From: Baylisascaris procyonis
Lineage: Eukaryota > Nematoda > Chromadorea > Rhabditida > Ascarididae
Direction of reading: 5' to 3'
DNA: 64,000 nucleotides
NCBI GenBank assembly: GCA_037389465.1
Contig: JAZARR010000078.1
Coordinates: 3,100,001-3,164,000, forward strand
The notes under the pieces were generated by a model. It was not told the DNA's origin and did not search any database. It saw only the letters and a list, made by a program, of their open reading frames with translations. A program made the position numbers and the translations under genes. Of the stretch, positions 1 through 25,561 are shown one piece after another (position 1 is the stretch's first letter; every line of letters begins with the position of its first letter).

Positions 1-3000
1 TGAAAGAAACGAACAATTTTGGCAATTCAACTGTCATCATAGAGCTTCACTCTTACTGAATAAGAAGAATAAACTTCTGAATCGTTTAAATTGAGGCAAC
101 ATTGGCCGAAATGCTAAAAACATAAACGGAGGCGGGATGGGGGGGGGGGGGGGATTAGGGAAGGGGGCAAGGAAAGAACAGCGAGTGAAGAAGAGAAATT
201 TCAAAATTTTTGTCGTGCAGAAGCTTTTCGAACGTATACATTCAGAAAAGATAGACTACGCAAAAAAACAGATGCAACAAAGAAAAAATTAAGACTACCA
301 AATAGCTATAGTAATACTCGTACGTGAACATTGCTCCGATCCACTGCAATGAATCAAACTCGTAGCAGTAAGCGTAGTTTGATATGAATGGTCAATAAAT
401 CATTTCGCTCATCACTGTGTAAAATTATATTGAAGAACAAAATTGAACAAAATTCATTTTTAAAAACTAGATGGAGAAATAAAGAAAATAAATGAATGAA
501 CTTATTGTTGCTGTAAAATTCTGCAAATTTTGCAAAGATAAGAAGAAAAACTACATATGTAGAAGAGACGAATAAGCTATGGAAGTATATAAAACTCGAG
601 AACCGATTAGCTCATGGTTTATTTTACAGGCGCTTTAAGCCTAGGCAATAAGGACACATAAATTTACAACTACAAAGTAGTATTATCGACTGAAATCAGG
701 ATATGTGCTCTAGCAGAGTTCACAGCAATTGCTAAGCCCAACAAAGCGGCGCTGTTTTCATCTTAATAGGCCTCATTCTTGGACCTAATTACTTACTGCA
801 AGCGCTGCCTACACCGAAACTGTAAACTGATCGAAAATGCCGATCTCTTGAGTAGTTACGATCCAGTGGGCAAATGAAACCATTACACCGATTATACCAC
901 AATGAAATAACATCGAGGTTGTACCGTGATACCGCCATCACGCAAATAAAACCACTGTACACACAAAATCGTAACAAAGAAACAACGAATACTGCAGTAA
1001 AATTTTGCACTGTCCAATTTTTCTATAACGTAAGTTTCTTAGCAGCAATATATGACTCACGGTAGAGCGAAAGTAAAATCACAGCAGTTTTAACCTACTG
1101 AAGAGCGATAAAATTTTATAGAGCAAATCAGCTGAAAGAGGTTGTAGACATCGTTGATTGGCGCCATAAATATAAATCGAATAATCTAAAATACAATTGC
1201 GACAGCGAAATTGTTTTAGATGGAGCAAATGTGCTAATGTTAAATGATAACGCTACTGATCCACAGCAAACCCAGTGGAGAATAACGAAACATTTTTTGT
1301 GAACGTAGATAAAACACTACCGATGTCAGGTAGGTTGATGAAGTGTGACCTTACCCACCTTATGCAGATATTAAAAAAGAGGTCAGTAAATCGATAGAAA
1401 CAAACTATTTGATCTATTTGAGAATTCGAATGAAACGCCCAAAGATCGAGGAAGTGGGCGAACAAGCGTGCCTAATGCTGTTGAATAAGTGGTTGACGTT
1501 CCAAGATGTAACTTGCTCCATCAAAACGAACCATCTTTTTGAGTGTGTGCTTGCTGCTTGATTACCTTTCGTATTAGCCCTCAACGAAGAAACTGCAAGT
1601 GGGAGCGCACAATGACGACCACACTAAAACCCACCTGAGTTTGCTATTTGGACGCAACTACTCATTTATAATGCTGTGCTAATTCTCAGTATCATCATTG
1701 CTTAATATTCCTCGAATGCCCACCATATACTTCGAGGCATACTATTTGTTACTCTTTTGGTTTACTATTTCTATTTTTTTGCTCCCATACTGTTATTTGT
1801 TTACGTATGTATAGCGGTATCGCAATATTCACTTACTAGTGACGCCACTTAACGGAGCAACTGCTAACCTTCATTTCAACGGCGTTCTATTCTCGGGCCT
1901 TCAGATCGCTTTGATGCTTGAACCTTCTATTTCAAAGTCGCTATGAAATATAGCATTGCCGAGAAATGCGGATACATATTTGAACTACGAATTACGCATT
2001 TTTTAAATAAAATAAACGTGTAGATTAGATTATGTAGCAAATCTTCAGATACGTATTTTAATTATTATAGGCTTGTCTCTTTTCGAGAATGATTCATCGT
2101 ATTTCAATAAGGGCAATATACTTCTTCGTAGTTAACCAAAGTTTTAAGGTTCTTGCATCTATCTGGCCGTCAGAATTGAGCCTCCATGGAAGAGCTATGC
2201 GAATTGACGCTAATAAAGAGTGCTATGAATTTGGTATACTAAAACCATTCATTTTTCGAATGAGTTCACTAGCATAACTAACGAAAGTGCTACAATATAG
2301 TGAATTAAAAAACGCTTCTAGCAGTTCACATCCATAGTATTGCAAAAGATAATTAGTAAATTGTTGATCAACGGTTTTTGTGCAGAGCAGACGAGTAGTG
2401 ACCACAAGACACAGTAAACTCTCTACAAATGGCTTAAGGCAAAGGCTGGTGCCTATAAAAAGAAAGCGCGTTTGCATGTAGGCAGTCAGTGTGCTTCTAG
2501 CTATTTACGTGAGGTTTCGTATTATCGAGGACCGGTTAGGACCTTAGCGGTTCGCAGTCGAACGGCGAAATGGCTCAGACGTGATGGGGTTCCGATTGGT
2601 GCGGATGTGGTACTATTCGTCTCAAGGCTCTGTCGGAGTGAAGATAACACCACTGTCTTATTGTGAGATTACATAGCATCTGGTCAGCCTCGAAAGAGAA
2701 GCGATTTGCGGATTCATCAGCTGCAAGTTAAGAGCAGAGGGCAAAGAAAACGGAACCCAAAATATTTACAGCATTCTAGAATCGTCACATTTTAAACGGC
2801 ATTGCAAATGTTGTTGAGCTTAACTTCTAGCTAACAATGGACTTCCCACAAACAAATGCCTACTGCAGAGGTACTGGCGTGAGAAGAGTGCAAACAAGGT
2901 GCAAAAATGAGCAAATTGACGATGAAAAAGAGTGGAAAAAAGATCGGCAATAGAAAGACTAAGGCACTGGGTGTCAACGAAACACGGAATGTGTAAATAA

Positions 3001-6000
3001 GAGTGGAAATGACTCTACTCATAAACGCGGGATGTTTCTTAGAACGTTGCCAAAATCAATCACACTCAATAGCACCTTCTAATCGATCAACGCAATTTCC
3101 GTTGGAAATTTCAAACAAAATTAAGAGGACGTTCTTTTCAAAATTTTTGACACATTAGGTCTGAAAAACAGTTACATCTATCATATAGCGACCGCACCTT
3201 TCGACGGCCAGGTAGCCGTTTTAAAGATTCATAAGTGAATTGAACAAATACACAGCAATGATTTGAAGTTCTCTGACTGCCTGGAATGCATTTTTCGGAA
3301 ATAACAAAATGCAATGCATCTTTCCAATGAGTTCTTCCTCTCCTCAACCGTTTCCTGCCACAACTGAGTTGTACACACTTCCCAATCACTTAACAATTTG
3401 AACTTGAATTCGAGTAATGCTCTCTTTTAGGGATTCTCGAACGAACGCAACCATTCAAATCGTTCTCGATTAAAAAACACAACTCATCGTCACGTTTTTC
3501 CCCACACCACTTTCTTACCAGGTGTTATTAACTGCCTTCGATCGACGAACCATGCAAAAATATGTCATGCGCGATGAATGTCGCCTTCGTAGGTCGCTCC
3601 CTAGCTGTATTTGGCTGCTAAACACACCAATCCCCCTTTTTTTCCTCGTGTTGTCAACGTACAATGATGTAGCTCCCATAGTACCTGATAACAAGTTCCA
3701 ACTGGTGATCAACACAACTGAGCCATCTGGCTAGCCACCTCAGTCGAAAAAAATGACCGTGCGTCATACCTTCGCTGAACATTTTCAATTCACCTTTTCA
3801 ATCATCTCACTGCAACTGGCAGAACTTGAAATTGAGGAGAGTTGGGAAAACACACCATCAAATAGGACATGTGTGGCACAACTTCGCAGATATTCGAAGA
3901 GTGAACAACTACTGGTCTGCTATACTAGGTGAAATCCCTCTCCTTCCGCGGAACCTAACAAGACTGAACGATAAATTAGCGCAGAACGAAACTGTAATTA
4001 ATCACCAATAATGTGTGAAATGTTGAGTAACGATAAAACGAAAATATATTTGAATGATATACAATAAAGTAAATAAAACAAGAAGAATATCACGTTGAAC
4101 GCACAACCTCGTTCGTGGAACAAATTGTTCACCTCAATATCGACTCCTTTGACGGCAAAAAAATGGAAAAAATGATGAATAAAGCAACTTGAAATACGCT
4201 TGATGCTTGTGCTAAACAGTGCAACAGTAGGCTCGCAAATTTCACCAAATATTCCACTGAGGTGAATGAGGCGCACTTCGTGGTCACTCAAGATAACATC
4301 CTGTCAACAGAGATAACAACATCACAAGCAACCAGTACCTCCTCTAATATATCAATTATGACGTCACACTACTTCTCTAATAAACCCAAACGTTCAAATA
4401 CTGCATTGCCGAATATACCACAAAAATTGCAAAACCATTTTCTCAAAAAATCAATTATCCCAAACATTCAATGCTGGAGACTTTCATTAGTGAATTACTA
4501 CCGAACCCTAAACGCCGGATGTTATGGAACCAAAAATAAAGTCCTTTGGTATATACAAAGGAATTTCGATGTGAAGCTAGGACAGCGAAAATACGAACTG
4601 CATTGCGAAGTTCACCGCACGTCATCAGTAAATAAGGACTTCGCATGCATCTTCAACAAAGCCTCACTCTCGTATGCAGAGCCAAGGCAGAACGACGTGA
4701 ATACAAAAGAATGAAAAGAAAGAAAAAATGAAGATACGCCGTAATATAAGATGGAAGGTAGATTGCTTGAAGGCACTTCTTTACGAAGGCAGTATCGCAA
4801 CGTCTATGAGATTGACGCGCGGTTAGTTCAGTGCTGTGTTGCGATGCCCCTCAAGTAAAGAAGAGCCGATACGAAACAAAGCGCCACAAATGTATGTGTC
4901 CATTTCAGCACTAGATTACATATGAAGTTTATCAACCCCCTCCCTCCTGTTCCTACTAGCAAAAGTAATTTCACCGTTAAATCATATTAGTGAATATTTT
5001 TGTACTCCAAAACTGTATGAACAGCGAAACAAACTGCCTTTCATCAATCAACATGCTGAGCCTAGTCAGGCCCCTATGACGGATGAAAATGAAGGCTAAG
5101 AACTCAATCATGGACACATATATGCTGGAGACGAAAAAACGAAAAAAAAAACAATTGCACATCGACAGGAAACTCGCATACAATAAGGCATCGAACATGA
5201 GCACGGCTCTCACTCATCATGTATGCAACAATTTCCCCGAACTTCCAAAGTGTCTCCGCGACCCGTATAAATTTTCAGAACTTGTCCATCCCAACCTTCA
5301 TCTTCGGAATGGCTAACGCGTGTCTATTGGCTCCGATCAATCTACCGTTACCAAAGAATGACTTAATACAGAAACAGTAATATCTCTTGCAAGTAATCCC
5401 CGCATTTTCAACATCTACACGCACAAAATTATGAACGTTCATACGAACAATTGCTTTCCATATATAAAGCAATCCCTGCATCGACCTACATCGGAAGACT
5501 TGCGGATCTGACGACAGCTGTGATTCTTTTTGCGTCATTTGAAGCGGGAACTCATTTCGAGGTTCTTCATGACCAATGGCCACCTATAGCTCAACGCAGA
5601 GCGTGCATGACAGATCAGCAGGACTCATAAGGACGGAACGAGTATTCTAGATGAGCCAAAGTAAACAATGTACGCAAAACTAAACAGACCAACACCCGTG
5701 GTCATATACACTTAAAAAGGCATATCCTGGATGCTTCTATCCCCATATAGGATCGGCATCTGCAACCATCGTCAAGACACGAAACGCCGAAGTGAAGTAA
5801 TAGAAACAGCTCATTCGTTAAAGCAAGCACCATAGCAAGTCTTCTTTGGACCAACAAAATAACAGACATCTGGGATCGAAAAATACAACCGCTAAGAGCC
5901 CTTCATTCATTGAAAGTCTTGTCACAACTCCGTTGACATTTCCCTGAACAAAAATGGACCCTTACTCAACTTCATCCCCTTCTCATTTAAGTCACGCATA

Positions 6001-6420
6001 ATTTCACATAGATCAAAAAACGAAAAACACCAAAGCAGTAAAATGAGTAAAGTTCCGATGAAATTAAAGCAGAACACATCAAACGTTCAGAAATGAACAT
6101 ATCAAAATATCAAATATGGCAGTAAAAGCCAAAAGAAAAAAACCAATAAAAAACAAAAAAAGTTTTCAAGGCGCGTCGTAACAACACAGTCAACAACGTG
6201 TGCCCTAAACGAAAGTGAAATGAACACGCAAATATTGATCTGAAGAAAAAGTGAATTGCACTTGGGATAATCAGCAAAAAAAAAATAATGAAAAAAAGAA
6301 ATAGAAAACTGTTAAATGTGAAACACAACCAGTTGACAACGATCTGCAAAAAAAGCATAATACATATATACTATAAAATTATATCCGTTTTCTTTAATGC
6401 GACTACCTTTTTTTGGGCAC
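1..6420. other. No gene recognised
   Basis: AT-rich sequence downstream of the AP-2 gene. The longest open stretch is about 150 codons on the plus strand (4262-4714). It has no recognisable domain and no convincing splice context, so I treat it as chance or intergenic. Confidence 0.6.
139..153. repeat. Poly(G) tract
   Basis: Mononucleotide G run of about 15 bp in otherwise unremarkable sequence. Confidence 0.95.
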
Positions 6421-6426
6421 TTTATT
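6421..6426 (-). promoter_or_regulatory. Possible poly(A) signal of the AP-2 gene
   Basis: AATAAA on the minus strand (tttatt on plus), about 435 bp after the AP-2 stop codon. It is the nearest canonical hexamer I noticed. The intervening 3' UTR-like DNA has no open frame of note. Weak by itself. Confidence 0.3.
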
Positions 6427-6861
6427 CCATAATAATATAATTTGGCAATAATTCCATGCACCTAGAATTTCATATCCTCCATTTATCAAACCCAACAATT
6501 GAAAGGAAGGTGCTTAATTCATTCGAGTAAAAGCGGCCTAATATGAACGCAAGAATCAATGAACCCTCAAACGATCGTAAAAGAGAAAGGTTAAGCCACC
6601 CAACCTTCATATGAACTGCGGATTGTACCGGATTCGCATATACAGAACTGCTCCTAATCTATTGACGTCAATTTCAATGCTTTCAAATGTCTATAAATAA
6701 AAGTCTATAAACATTCCGAGTAACAGCTTGGCCATGTTATGTACAACAGAAACTGTAACATTAGCCCTCAGCTGTAATAAAAGCCTCGTTACATAACACA
6801 ATGGGGAGCAACTTCTTCAGCACTCTCATCAGCTCATATATCACGAGAAAAAAAAACACGC

Positions 6862-17347
<10,486 letters not shown>

Positions 17348-20013
17348 CTGCAATCAAACTACAACTTTTACAATCTACGATTTTTTTTAAAGCGGTAATG
17401 AAATGACATCATTTCGATCATAAATATGAGACTTCATTTCGAGCACATTGTAGTGTGCCATAAAAGAAATGCTCCAATGCGTTGTGGTCAGTTAGGAAAT
17501 ATTTCTGCAACACTGAGCTATATGAGAAAGAGAAAAATGCATTGGGCAACTTTCCACAAATTTTGATGCATCAAAGAGATATATTCCGATGCGTAATGTG
17601 ATAACAAGAAAAGACTATCAACGCATGATTCACATTTGAAATAGACAGCAAAGAGAATGCAAAAAAAAACGCTTCGAATTTACTCAACTGTCCAAGAGAA
17701 TACTAGTGACGTATAGCAGCACGGTAATTATGAACGATCTCATCAATAAACAGATAAATATATCGTTTCGATTTCGGAGAATTTTGTGACTCATTATTTT
17801 GGTCGAAACTTGTGGCTTACTATCTCGAGTCTATTTTTTCACTCGATTTTGAAAATGTAAACGTAGATTTCGGCGAAAAAAATGGCGAGTGAGTTGAAAT
17901 TAATTTGGGTAAAAAAAATGAGACCATTATTAACGCCAATTTTGGAAAAATGCCAAAAGTACCATATATCTGAGTAATGTTTTCAGAAAATCGGTTGATT
18001 TGTGAACTTTTTTCTTCCGCTTGATGAGCGATAAATTCCAAATTGTTTTTTTTTTTTTTTGAAGAACCCAATATTTTTAATTGATTATCGAATCAGATTT
18101 AGTTTTGCCTTTGTTTTCGGCCTTTTAGGTGATCGAAACTCGCGCATAAGCGTACCCTCAGTAACTGAGTTGGAATAAATAAACTGTAGTAGAGCACGTT
18201 ATATAAAATTATTAGGCTCATTAAACTAATTAATTTGTGCACACGGTGAAAAGATCCAAAGATTATAACCTATGGCTGGTGCCCACTGAAATGAACAGAT
18301 TACTTCAACTCTTTTGTCGAATGAGGAGGAAAACAAAAAAAGAACGAGCAGACAATGAGTTCGCTTCTCTGGTAAGCTTTTCACGAAACTCTGATATAAT
18401 ATCAGTTGTTTAATGAGGAAAGTAATAACCGATATAATTCGTACATCGAATTCCTCAGCGAACGACCGAGTAGAGAAACAACAAGAGGAATAGCGGCGGC
18501 AACTGGAGAAAAGTTGGTGAGGCGCAACGCTAAGCACTCCAGCTAGAGAATGAAAACCCATCTGAACACTAGGCTTCAATAAGGTGGCATTATTGAAAGA
18601 TGTTTGAAAGTGGAAAGCAACCGATGAACGTGACCATCGAATGATGTTGTGTGGTTATCGCGACAAGGAATATTGATTTCCACTATAGGTTCGGGCGCAG
18701 TGAAGTCACTCACGTGCTGCAGAACGTTGTCAACTCCGAATTCGGGTGAAATCTGGTATCGTCATAGCGCTAAGCTTTTCAAATGCAAATGCAAATTGGA
18801 GCTGTTTGAGATTTCCTTTGATGGTAGTTCAGGAAACGCATACAACTCAACTATGTTGTTGAAAAGTTATTTATGAATCTCCCTCACTCTGGTCTGCACC
18901 TGTTTCAACTTGCAGGTGCATTAAAACATACCTATACTCTACCTTAACCCGCCTATGCGGACTCTCAACAACCGCTCACAAAAAAGGATATCAATTGTGT
19001 TGTAATTAAAGCACGCGCAAGAACGATGATGATAGATGAAAGGGAATCGCCTCAGTCGGGATAATCGCATGTCGCATACGGGCACACTGCAAATTACTCT
19101 TCTCGCAGCTGCTAAAATTTCGATGACTACTAGAAGAGAGCCATGATCGCAAGCGAGTATGAGACCGCGAAAGGGGAGAGAAAATAATATTACACATGCA
19201 TGCAATCGGGTGACTGTAAGCAAGATGAAAATCCATAAACTCATATTTCAAACGTAGACAATAATAAACAGCCAGTTATCGAACTGCCCATCTGCAGCAG
19301 TCGAACATTGCACAGCGATTCAGCACCTTGATTCTTCGGATGTAAGTAAGGGAATTTCAATTCTTGGACTTCTCCACGAAATGCAACCTCAGAGAAATGA
19401 TGGATGCCCCAAGCAAAGCTGCACACTCTGTATAATAGATATAATTAGCAAATAAGCATCTATTAGGGCGATAGGAAGCAGAGGTCAGCGATTTGTAGGT
19501 TCTACAAGGGGTGATTGTCATGTAACAATTCCTGATGCCTCTATTTTTAAGCGCTGAAATTTACTTCGTTCAGCGAGCAGTTACCAATTAGCATGAACCA
19601 ACCTCCAAAATTTTCCGTATAAAGCCTCTCGAACTTACTACGACTGGGCTAAATTCGATAACTCTATGTGAAGCATTCACTTTTATGTATCATGTAACAA
19701 GCATCTAATACGAAAAGCATTCATAACACGTGTCTTAAACAAAGACGATGAACAAGATGAACTTCCTGATCAATAAGATCCATCACTAGCGTCGAGAAAA
19801 ACTGATCGCGAATGATTTACGAGCATCGATAAATTCTTTGCTTATTTTAAGCTATATGCCGGCAACTGGTCATATAAACGAATACCCACTGAATTGTTGG
19901 TTATCGAAAACACCGTCAGGTATATATGTAGAGCTCACCAAGGAAGACTGCTAAGTAACCATTTCTATTGATACTAGCGTCATTTTAGGTTTAAAGAGGA
20001 AACTACTGCGAAC

Positions 20014-20060
20014 ATGACTTGGTCCTTTGAATATGACTTGGTCTTTTGAATACTTTGAAT
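20014..20060. repeat. Short tandem duplication
   Basis: atgacttggtcctttgaat is followed immediately by atgacttggtcttttgaat, and then by a partial third unit (actttgaat). Confidence 0.75.
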
Positions 20061-22927
20061 ATTGTCCTTGATGACTTTGAACAAATGAAAAAAAGATGCT
20101 ATAGAGTAAAGAAAACTCTTTAAAGTCTATTGACGCAGTCAATAAATACAACAGTAATTGTTACTGAACAATAATAAATAAGTTTTATATGCTTCCAATA
20201 ATTTCAAAAACTGTAAGTTTAGTAAGTAAGAGGGATTCATGAAATTGCATTCACGAGAAGTGAATGACAACATAACAGAGTGATCAATGCATTTCGTTGC
20301 TCGAGAGAAATCATGAACTTTGGTTTCAATCGTAATACCTAAACACTGTTTCATGTGCTCTCTTTACAGCAATAGTAACAAATAAGTGATCGTTCGGAAA
20401 ATCTCTTTGCATCTCATTTAATGGTTCAAAGTTCAGCACAAAAATCAGTGAAACGCTCCTCTATTAAAAATATATTTTCTGATCTCTATTAAACGTTTAC
20501 TTTCTAAAGCAGAATTTAGAGGTAATCATTCTTTTATAATTCATATTTCATAGGCACAAAACCGGAAGTATGCTTGAAGCCGTGAAAAAAAAATTAAACA
20601 AATAAAATCTAGGAGTAATAAATCGATTGAGACGATAACATTTGAGAGTTTAGAAATAACCTATGTTATTAAGTAGATTGACAATAAATCCATACGCATA
20701 TCTAAAGACGAGTGCAGCTATAGCAGCAGTTGCACTCTTTGACGCAGTGAAAAATTGAATCTGTTCAAATTAACTTAACAAATAAAATATGGAAAAAAAA
20801 TATGTAAATTTCCATGAAAAATGTTCATTTCATGAATAATATATTGCGTTTATCAAAAATTAAGAATTTCAAATTTTCATCTTTAGTTTGCGAGCTGAAA
20901 AGTATAAATGCATCATTACTTCCCCACTATTAATTCCCCCAAATTGAATTATGAGTCTATACAAATTTTTGCATGGTAACTAAGATAATGAAACCTCAAC
21001 GAATGCATTAAAAGAGCTATTAAACGCTTCACGCTCAATTCGTCACCTGAAATAACGGTGTTTATTAGTAAATGCACATTAATACCTGCTTGAAATGTGA
21101 ATGACGTCATTGCTTATATCAAATGGCCGTTTTTGACTATTTTCTTAACTAATCATTGTTTATTTTACTTTAATGCACCTCTGTTTGCAAACGTTTGCAG
21201 CTTTTACTATCTTCCCTCCTCGTCTTTACTATGAACTCTAATTATAGCTAGAGTAATGAAGTCAGAAAAAAAAAACAAACGATAATATGACGCTGACAGC
21301 ACCTGAGGGGTTAGAGAATATGAGGTGCATTTAAAATGACTAAAAAGTCTACGCGGAAACAATAGCGTTTCTTAGGTTGTGAAAGTTATTCAACAATATA
21401 ACGCGATATGATGCTCATTATAAAAACCATAACTCATATAGCAACGATCAAGATAGTGTAATTCAATGAAGATTCTAAAAAAATATTTTAAATCGCAAAA
21501 TGGCATTAATCTTTTTTTTTTTGAATGACAACAATTTATTTGTCTATAAATAAGAAGCATAAAACGTCAGATATAAACACACTTACAATGATAGCTGTGA
21601 TATAAGCAATTGATAGCTTGAATATTTAGTAATAGTTTTTGAATCATTTCATAAGAATATTATAAGCTTAACGTATGAGAAGGTGTGCAGCAAAAATAAA
21701 TTAAACATAGTGAAATTCGTTATTGTTTCAGAAGAAAAAAAACTTTATGAATTGTTATGACGAGGTGATGGATTTAAAAGAGTCAATGTAAATGCATTAA
21801 AATCGAATGAGAGTGTCGTGACCATGAAAAACAATGAATAGCTCAACAGCTCAGCTTCTTAGTGAATACTAGACATTTCTTCAGTTAGAAAGTCATACTT
21901 TTTTCTCCAATCGTCCAAACTCCCACCCCCCCCCCTCTCGCCTCTTCCTTTCTGGTAGCAGACTGTTCAGTGCTGGAAGCAGTTTTTATCGTAATCGAAA
22001 ACTGGAGCCGCACGCATTCTTAACACGACGGATGAGATGTACAACACGCGAATTCGACGACCCGTCAACAAAATAAGTAAACTATAGCAATTCGGTATCG
22101 GCTATGCAACTAGGGTGATCAGCAAAAAAAAGCTGATAGATTTATGTTGAAATTTAAGTAGCACAGACAAATCGAGAGCACAACAGAACTACAATTTCAC
22201 ACAAATATTTACGCATCGAACTTGAATCATCAGACAAATAAGCGGAGATATGCCGACAATTCGATCGAATATGATTCGTTTCAGCTAGAATATTATTGCG
22301 CATATTGACATTCGTGTTTAAGAGAAATGTTATTGTTGAAACACTCTCAAGATGCACGCTTTAGAATACATAAACAAAAGATGGCTCATTTGAGTAACTT
22401 CCTCTTTATCAAGCGTGAGTAGCCATTTATGAGGTGAGGATTAAACATAAGCCCCTTAATCACATGCGTATATCGGAATCGAATCGAACTAATTTCCACT
22501 ACAAAAAAATGAACAAATAGATAAGCGTACCAGAGGAGTTAATTCGAGAAGCGCCCATCTTACCAACCAGTTCCACAAATTGCCAGCCGAAAACAAAAAA
22601 TTCACAATAATGCTTAAATATTTCAAACGATCCGACTGCCTTAACAAAACTTCAACAAAAACTCGTTTTTCCTTTGAATCAACCGGTCGGAAGTAAAGTA
22701 ACTCCATCGATATATAATAAATGCAAAAATTACTTTGCATCTTAAAATACTCAAGCGGATGAAGTAATGTGAAATATGGTAAATGATCCTGCCCTATGAT
22801 GTCGATTATATCATTTTAATCCTGATTTTAGTGGCTGCATAATTAAAGATTACCGGATGAACAATTATAAAGCTACATAAAAATTTTAGTATTATGCGGT
22901 TTTATATAAATGCTTTTATACATATGC

Positions 22928-22930
<3 letters not shown>

Positions 22931-22986
<56 letters not shown>
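22931..22986. repeat. (TA)n microsatellite
   Basis: Uninterrupted TA run of about 56 bp in the gene-poor interval, flanked by tatgcaga and acagattg. Confidence 0.98.
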
Positions 22987-22990
<4 letters not shown>

Positions 22991-25199
22991 TTGTACATAA
23001 TCAACCTGCACATGTAAAAATGTGCATAAGTATGCACATAATCCGTATGCACGCCTGTATATACACACACATACATGCACAGCGTATACACTTGAAAGTC
23101 CAGTGTCTTTTTTTCGCTAATTCTTATCTTCACAATCCGCGCAACGAAGTTTATTGGAATTCGAAACAGTACTGAAAACTTTTATTTATAAAAAAAACAC
23201 GCTAAGAGAATTGAATTACTAGGATGCACCTATATTGCTCCGGTAATCTATTTAAAATTTGCAAAATGCCAAACCTTTTTCTCTGTTTCTTTTTCTCAGA
23301 GTAAATGCTCCCTTCTAAAAGCTACATACAACACGTTATGCACAAAACTAGTTCATTAGTCATATAATGAAGCGTTTTAATGGCAACCCGTGCCATCCTC
23401 ATCAGCCTAAAGCAGCGGACACCATGGAAACCATCCTCAACTTTTGCTCCACACAAATGATAATGCAAAAACTTAGGCATCCACAAGTGACGCTTTCATC
23501 TATCACAAAGTTTGTTGATGCAATAGTATCGGAATAAAAAAAGATAGCCAGCTAGCGTTATTAGCCACCTCGTACATTTGACATCAAAATCGAGATTACG
23601 CATCAACAGTCAACGCATATGCCACTAGTGCAACGGCATTTTCATGGAAATACAAGAGATGTCAAACAGAAAGTGCCTTTGGGCATGAAATCCGCCCAAA
23701 GGATCGACAATGTTGCCTTAGGTGAGTATATGCCACCAGATAAGCTCATTGTCGCATATCTCATACAGTGATGCACTCGTGAGAGATGATACATTCGTAA
23801 CTGCGCATCGACTCCACAGAGAAATTCTCCAAAACTGCACATTTGCTAAGGGCTTATCAGCTAATATAAGAAATAACGAAAGTCATATTCAAATCAAGAA
23901 AAGTAATAGCAAAAACGATGCATAGGTGAAGAGCAGAAGATGAGAATATTTACAGTCACTTTAGACTTCGTCTAATGCAGATTCAAAGGTGTCATCATAA
24001 ATATTATAAACTATTAAGCATTATAAACTTGCATTGCATTATAAAACTATTTCTTAAACACTTTTCATTTTGTTTCTAATAAATTCAATTTATGCAAATG
24101 CGTTTTTCCATTTTTTTAAAATTCTGTTCGCCTTAAAATTAAAGATGAACTGCTGAAATTTCGACATGTTACATAACGATCAGTTGGTATGTTTCACTGA
24201 AACCAGTCGCATTTAATCGTTTCTGAAAGCACGCATTCATATTTCACTCGATCGGAAGAAAATTGTTCAAGCGTCTCATGGTAGTTGAAAGTAATGGGTT
24301 CGTTAAGAGCATATCAATATGTTGCTATTAAAAAGTTCACTTTAAAGGGTTTAGGAATTTGCATATACGAACAAGCATCAGTTTTGAGGAACATCTCAGT
24401 ATACATACTTCTATTAAAAATCATTGAACGATATCGTCTAAATGCTCCTCTTATATTTATGACAAGAAATTTGTACACACAACAGAAATAATCCATTAAA
24501 AATCCATAAAAAACTAATAATTGTTACGACTGGTGTATCACTTTAACGCAATCACAAAACACTAGCCAAATGACTCCAATAAGCGCCAAACACGTTATCC
24601 GTAAGGTATATTCGAACGTAATGGCTGCGTTATAACTAATAATAGAAAAATCATCTTTTAAAAAAAGGGCTATACGAAATCTGAGGTAGTGAGAAAGACG
24701 GTGGAGATTTTCCACTTCCCCATTCAATCAATTTTGCACGGAAGAATATGAAAATTTAAAACTCTTCTGCCCTTTCTCATAGCGTCATATTCGAACTGTG
24801 CCGCAGAAGTCACCGAATAGTTTGCAACCGATTGAAAGCCTCAGTAAAAGAACTTGCAAAATAATTTTAAAAATCGGTTGATCGGTAAATGTTGCAGTAG
24901 ATTTACTTGCGTTTCACATCGGGAACCATTTTTTGATAAAACAAGTCATTTAGTTGTTTTACGATTCATCCCACGCATGATGCACGTTTTTGGCATGCTG
25001 ATCATTGGGATCGTTGGAGAGTTCATTATGGTAAGCTATCCTTGTGGACTCATGCCGACACTCTAGCATCGGAAATCGAACGTTGAAATTCTGCTTCCAA
25101 TATAAGTTTCGTCCTCTTGCAAAATTCAAAGAATTTTATTCTCTCATCGAAATATGCATCGACTAGTGGTGCCCAAATTGGAGAGAACTAACCGCTAGT

Positions 25200-25561
25200 T
25201 GGTCTATCGGTTAGCGAATAAGAAATTTGGACGGCCCTGAGGGGATAAGCGAACGCGATGGGAGAACGCGTGAAGAAATAGACGCGTCGCGCAACGACCT
25301 TTGTGCGGAAGAGGCGCGCAACCTTCACCTAAGCGACGCAATCACACAAGCGCAACACAGAACGCGACACCCAGAGCACAGCAACACCAACAACAACACC
25401 GACGCACACCGTTCCCGCTTCGAAGACGACCATTCGGCATGCTTGCTGCAGGCAGAATCGCCGACACTGCTCGAGGGTCACTCCGCCTCTTCCCCTCCTA
25501 TGCCACCACCTCCTCGAAATCACTCAAATGCTTCGTTTTCGAGGCACTTCCATCATACTGT
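25200..25561 (+). CDS. Exon-like open segment, unassigned
   Basis: A GC-rich open frame of about 110 codons from about 25227 ends at CATACTGTG followed by the good donor GTAAGA at 25562. The translation looks protein-like near its end: a run SPPMPPPPRN after a Ser/Glu-rich stretch, then a His-rich tail. No family is recognised, no clear acceptor or initiator ATG precedes it, and neighbouring plus-strand exons were not found. A second plus frame is also open here, which lowers confidence. It could be an exon of an unseen gene or a GC-rich regulatory island. Confidence 0.3.

Noticed and set aside
4262..4714. 150-codon plus-strand open frame starting at GTG
   Set aside because: No recognisable domain, no supporting splice or start context, and composition like surrounding intergenic DNA.
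18415..18535. Candidate extra AP-2 N-terminal exon (LTNFSPVAAAIPLVVSLLG...)
   Set aside because: Phase and splice sites would allow it to precede 17347, but the hydrophobic content is unlike AP-2 N-termini and other frames are equally open.
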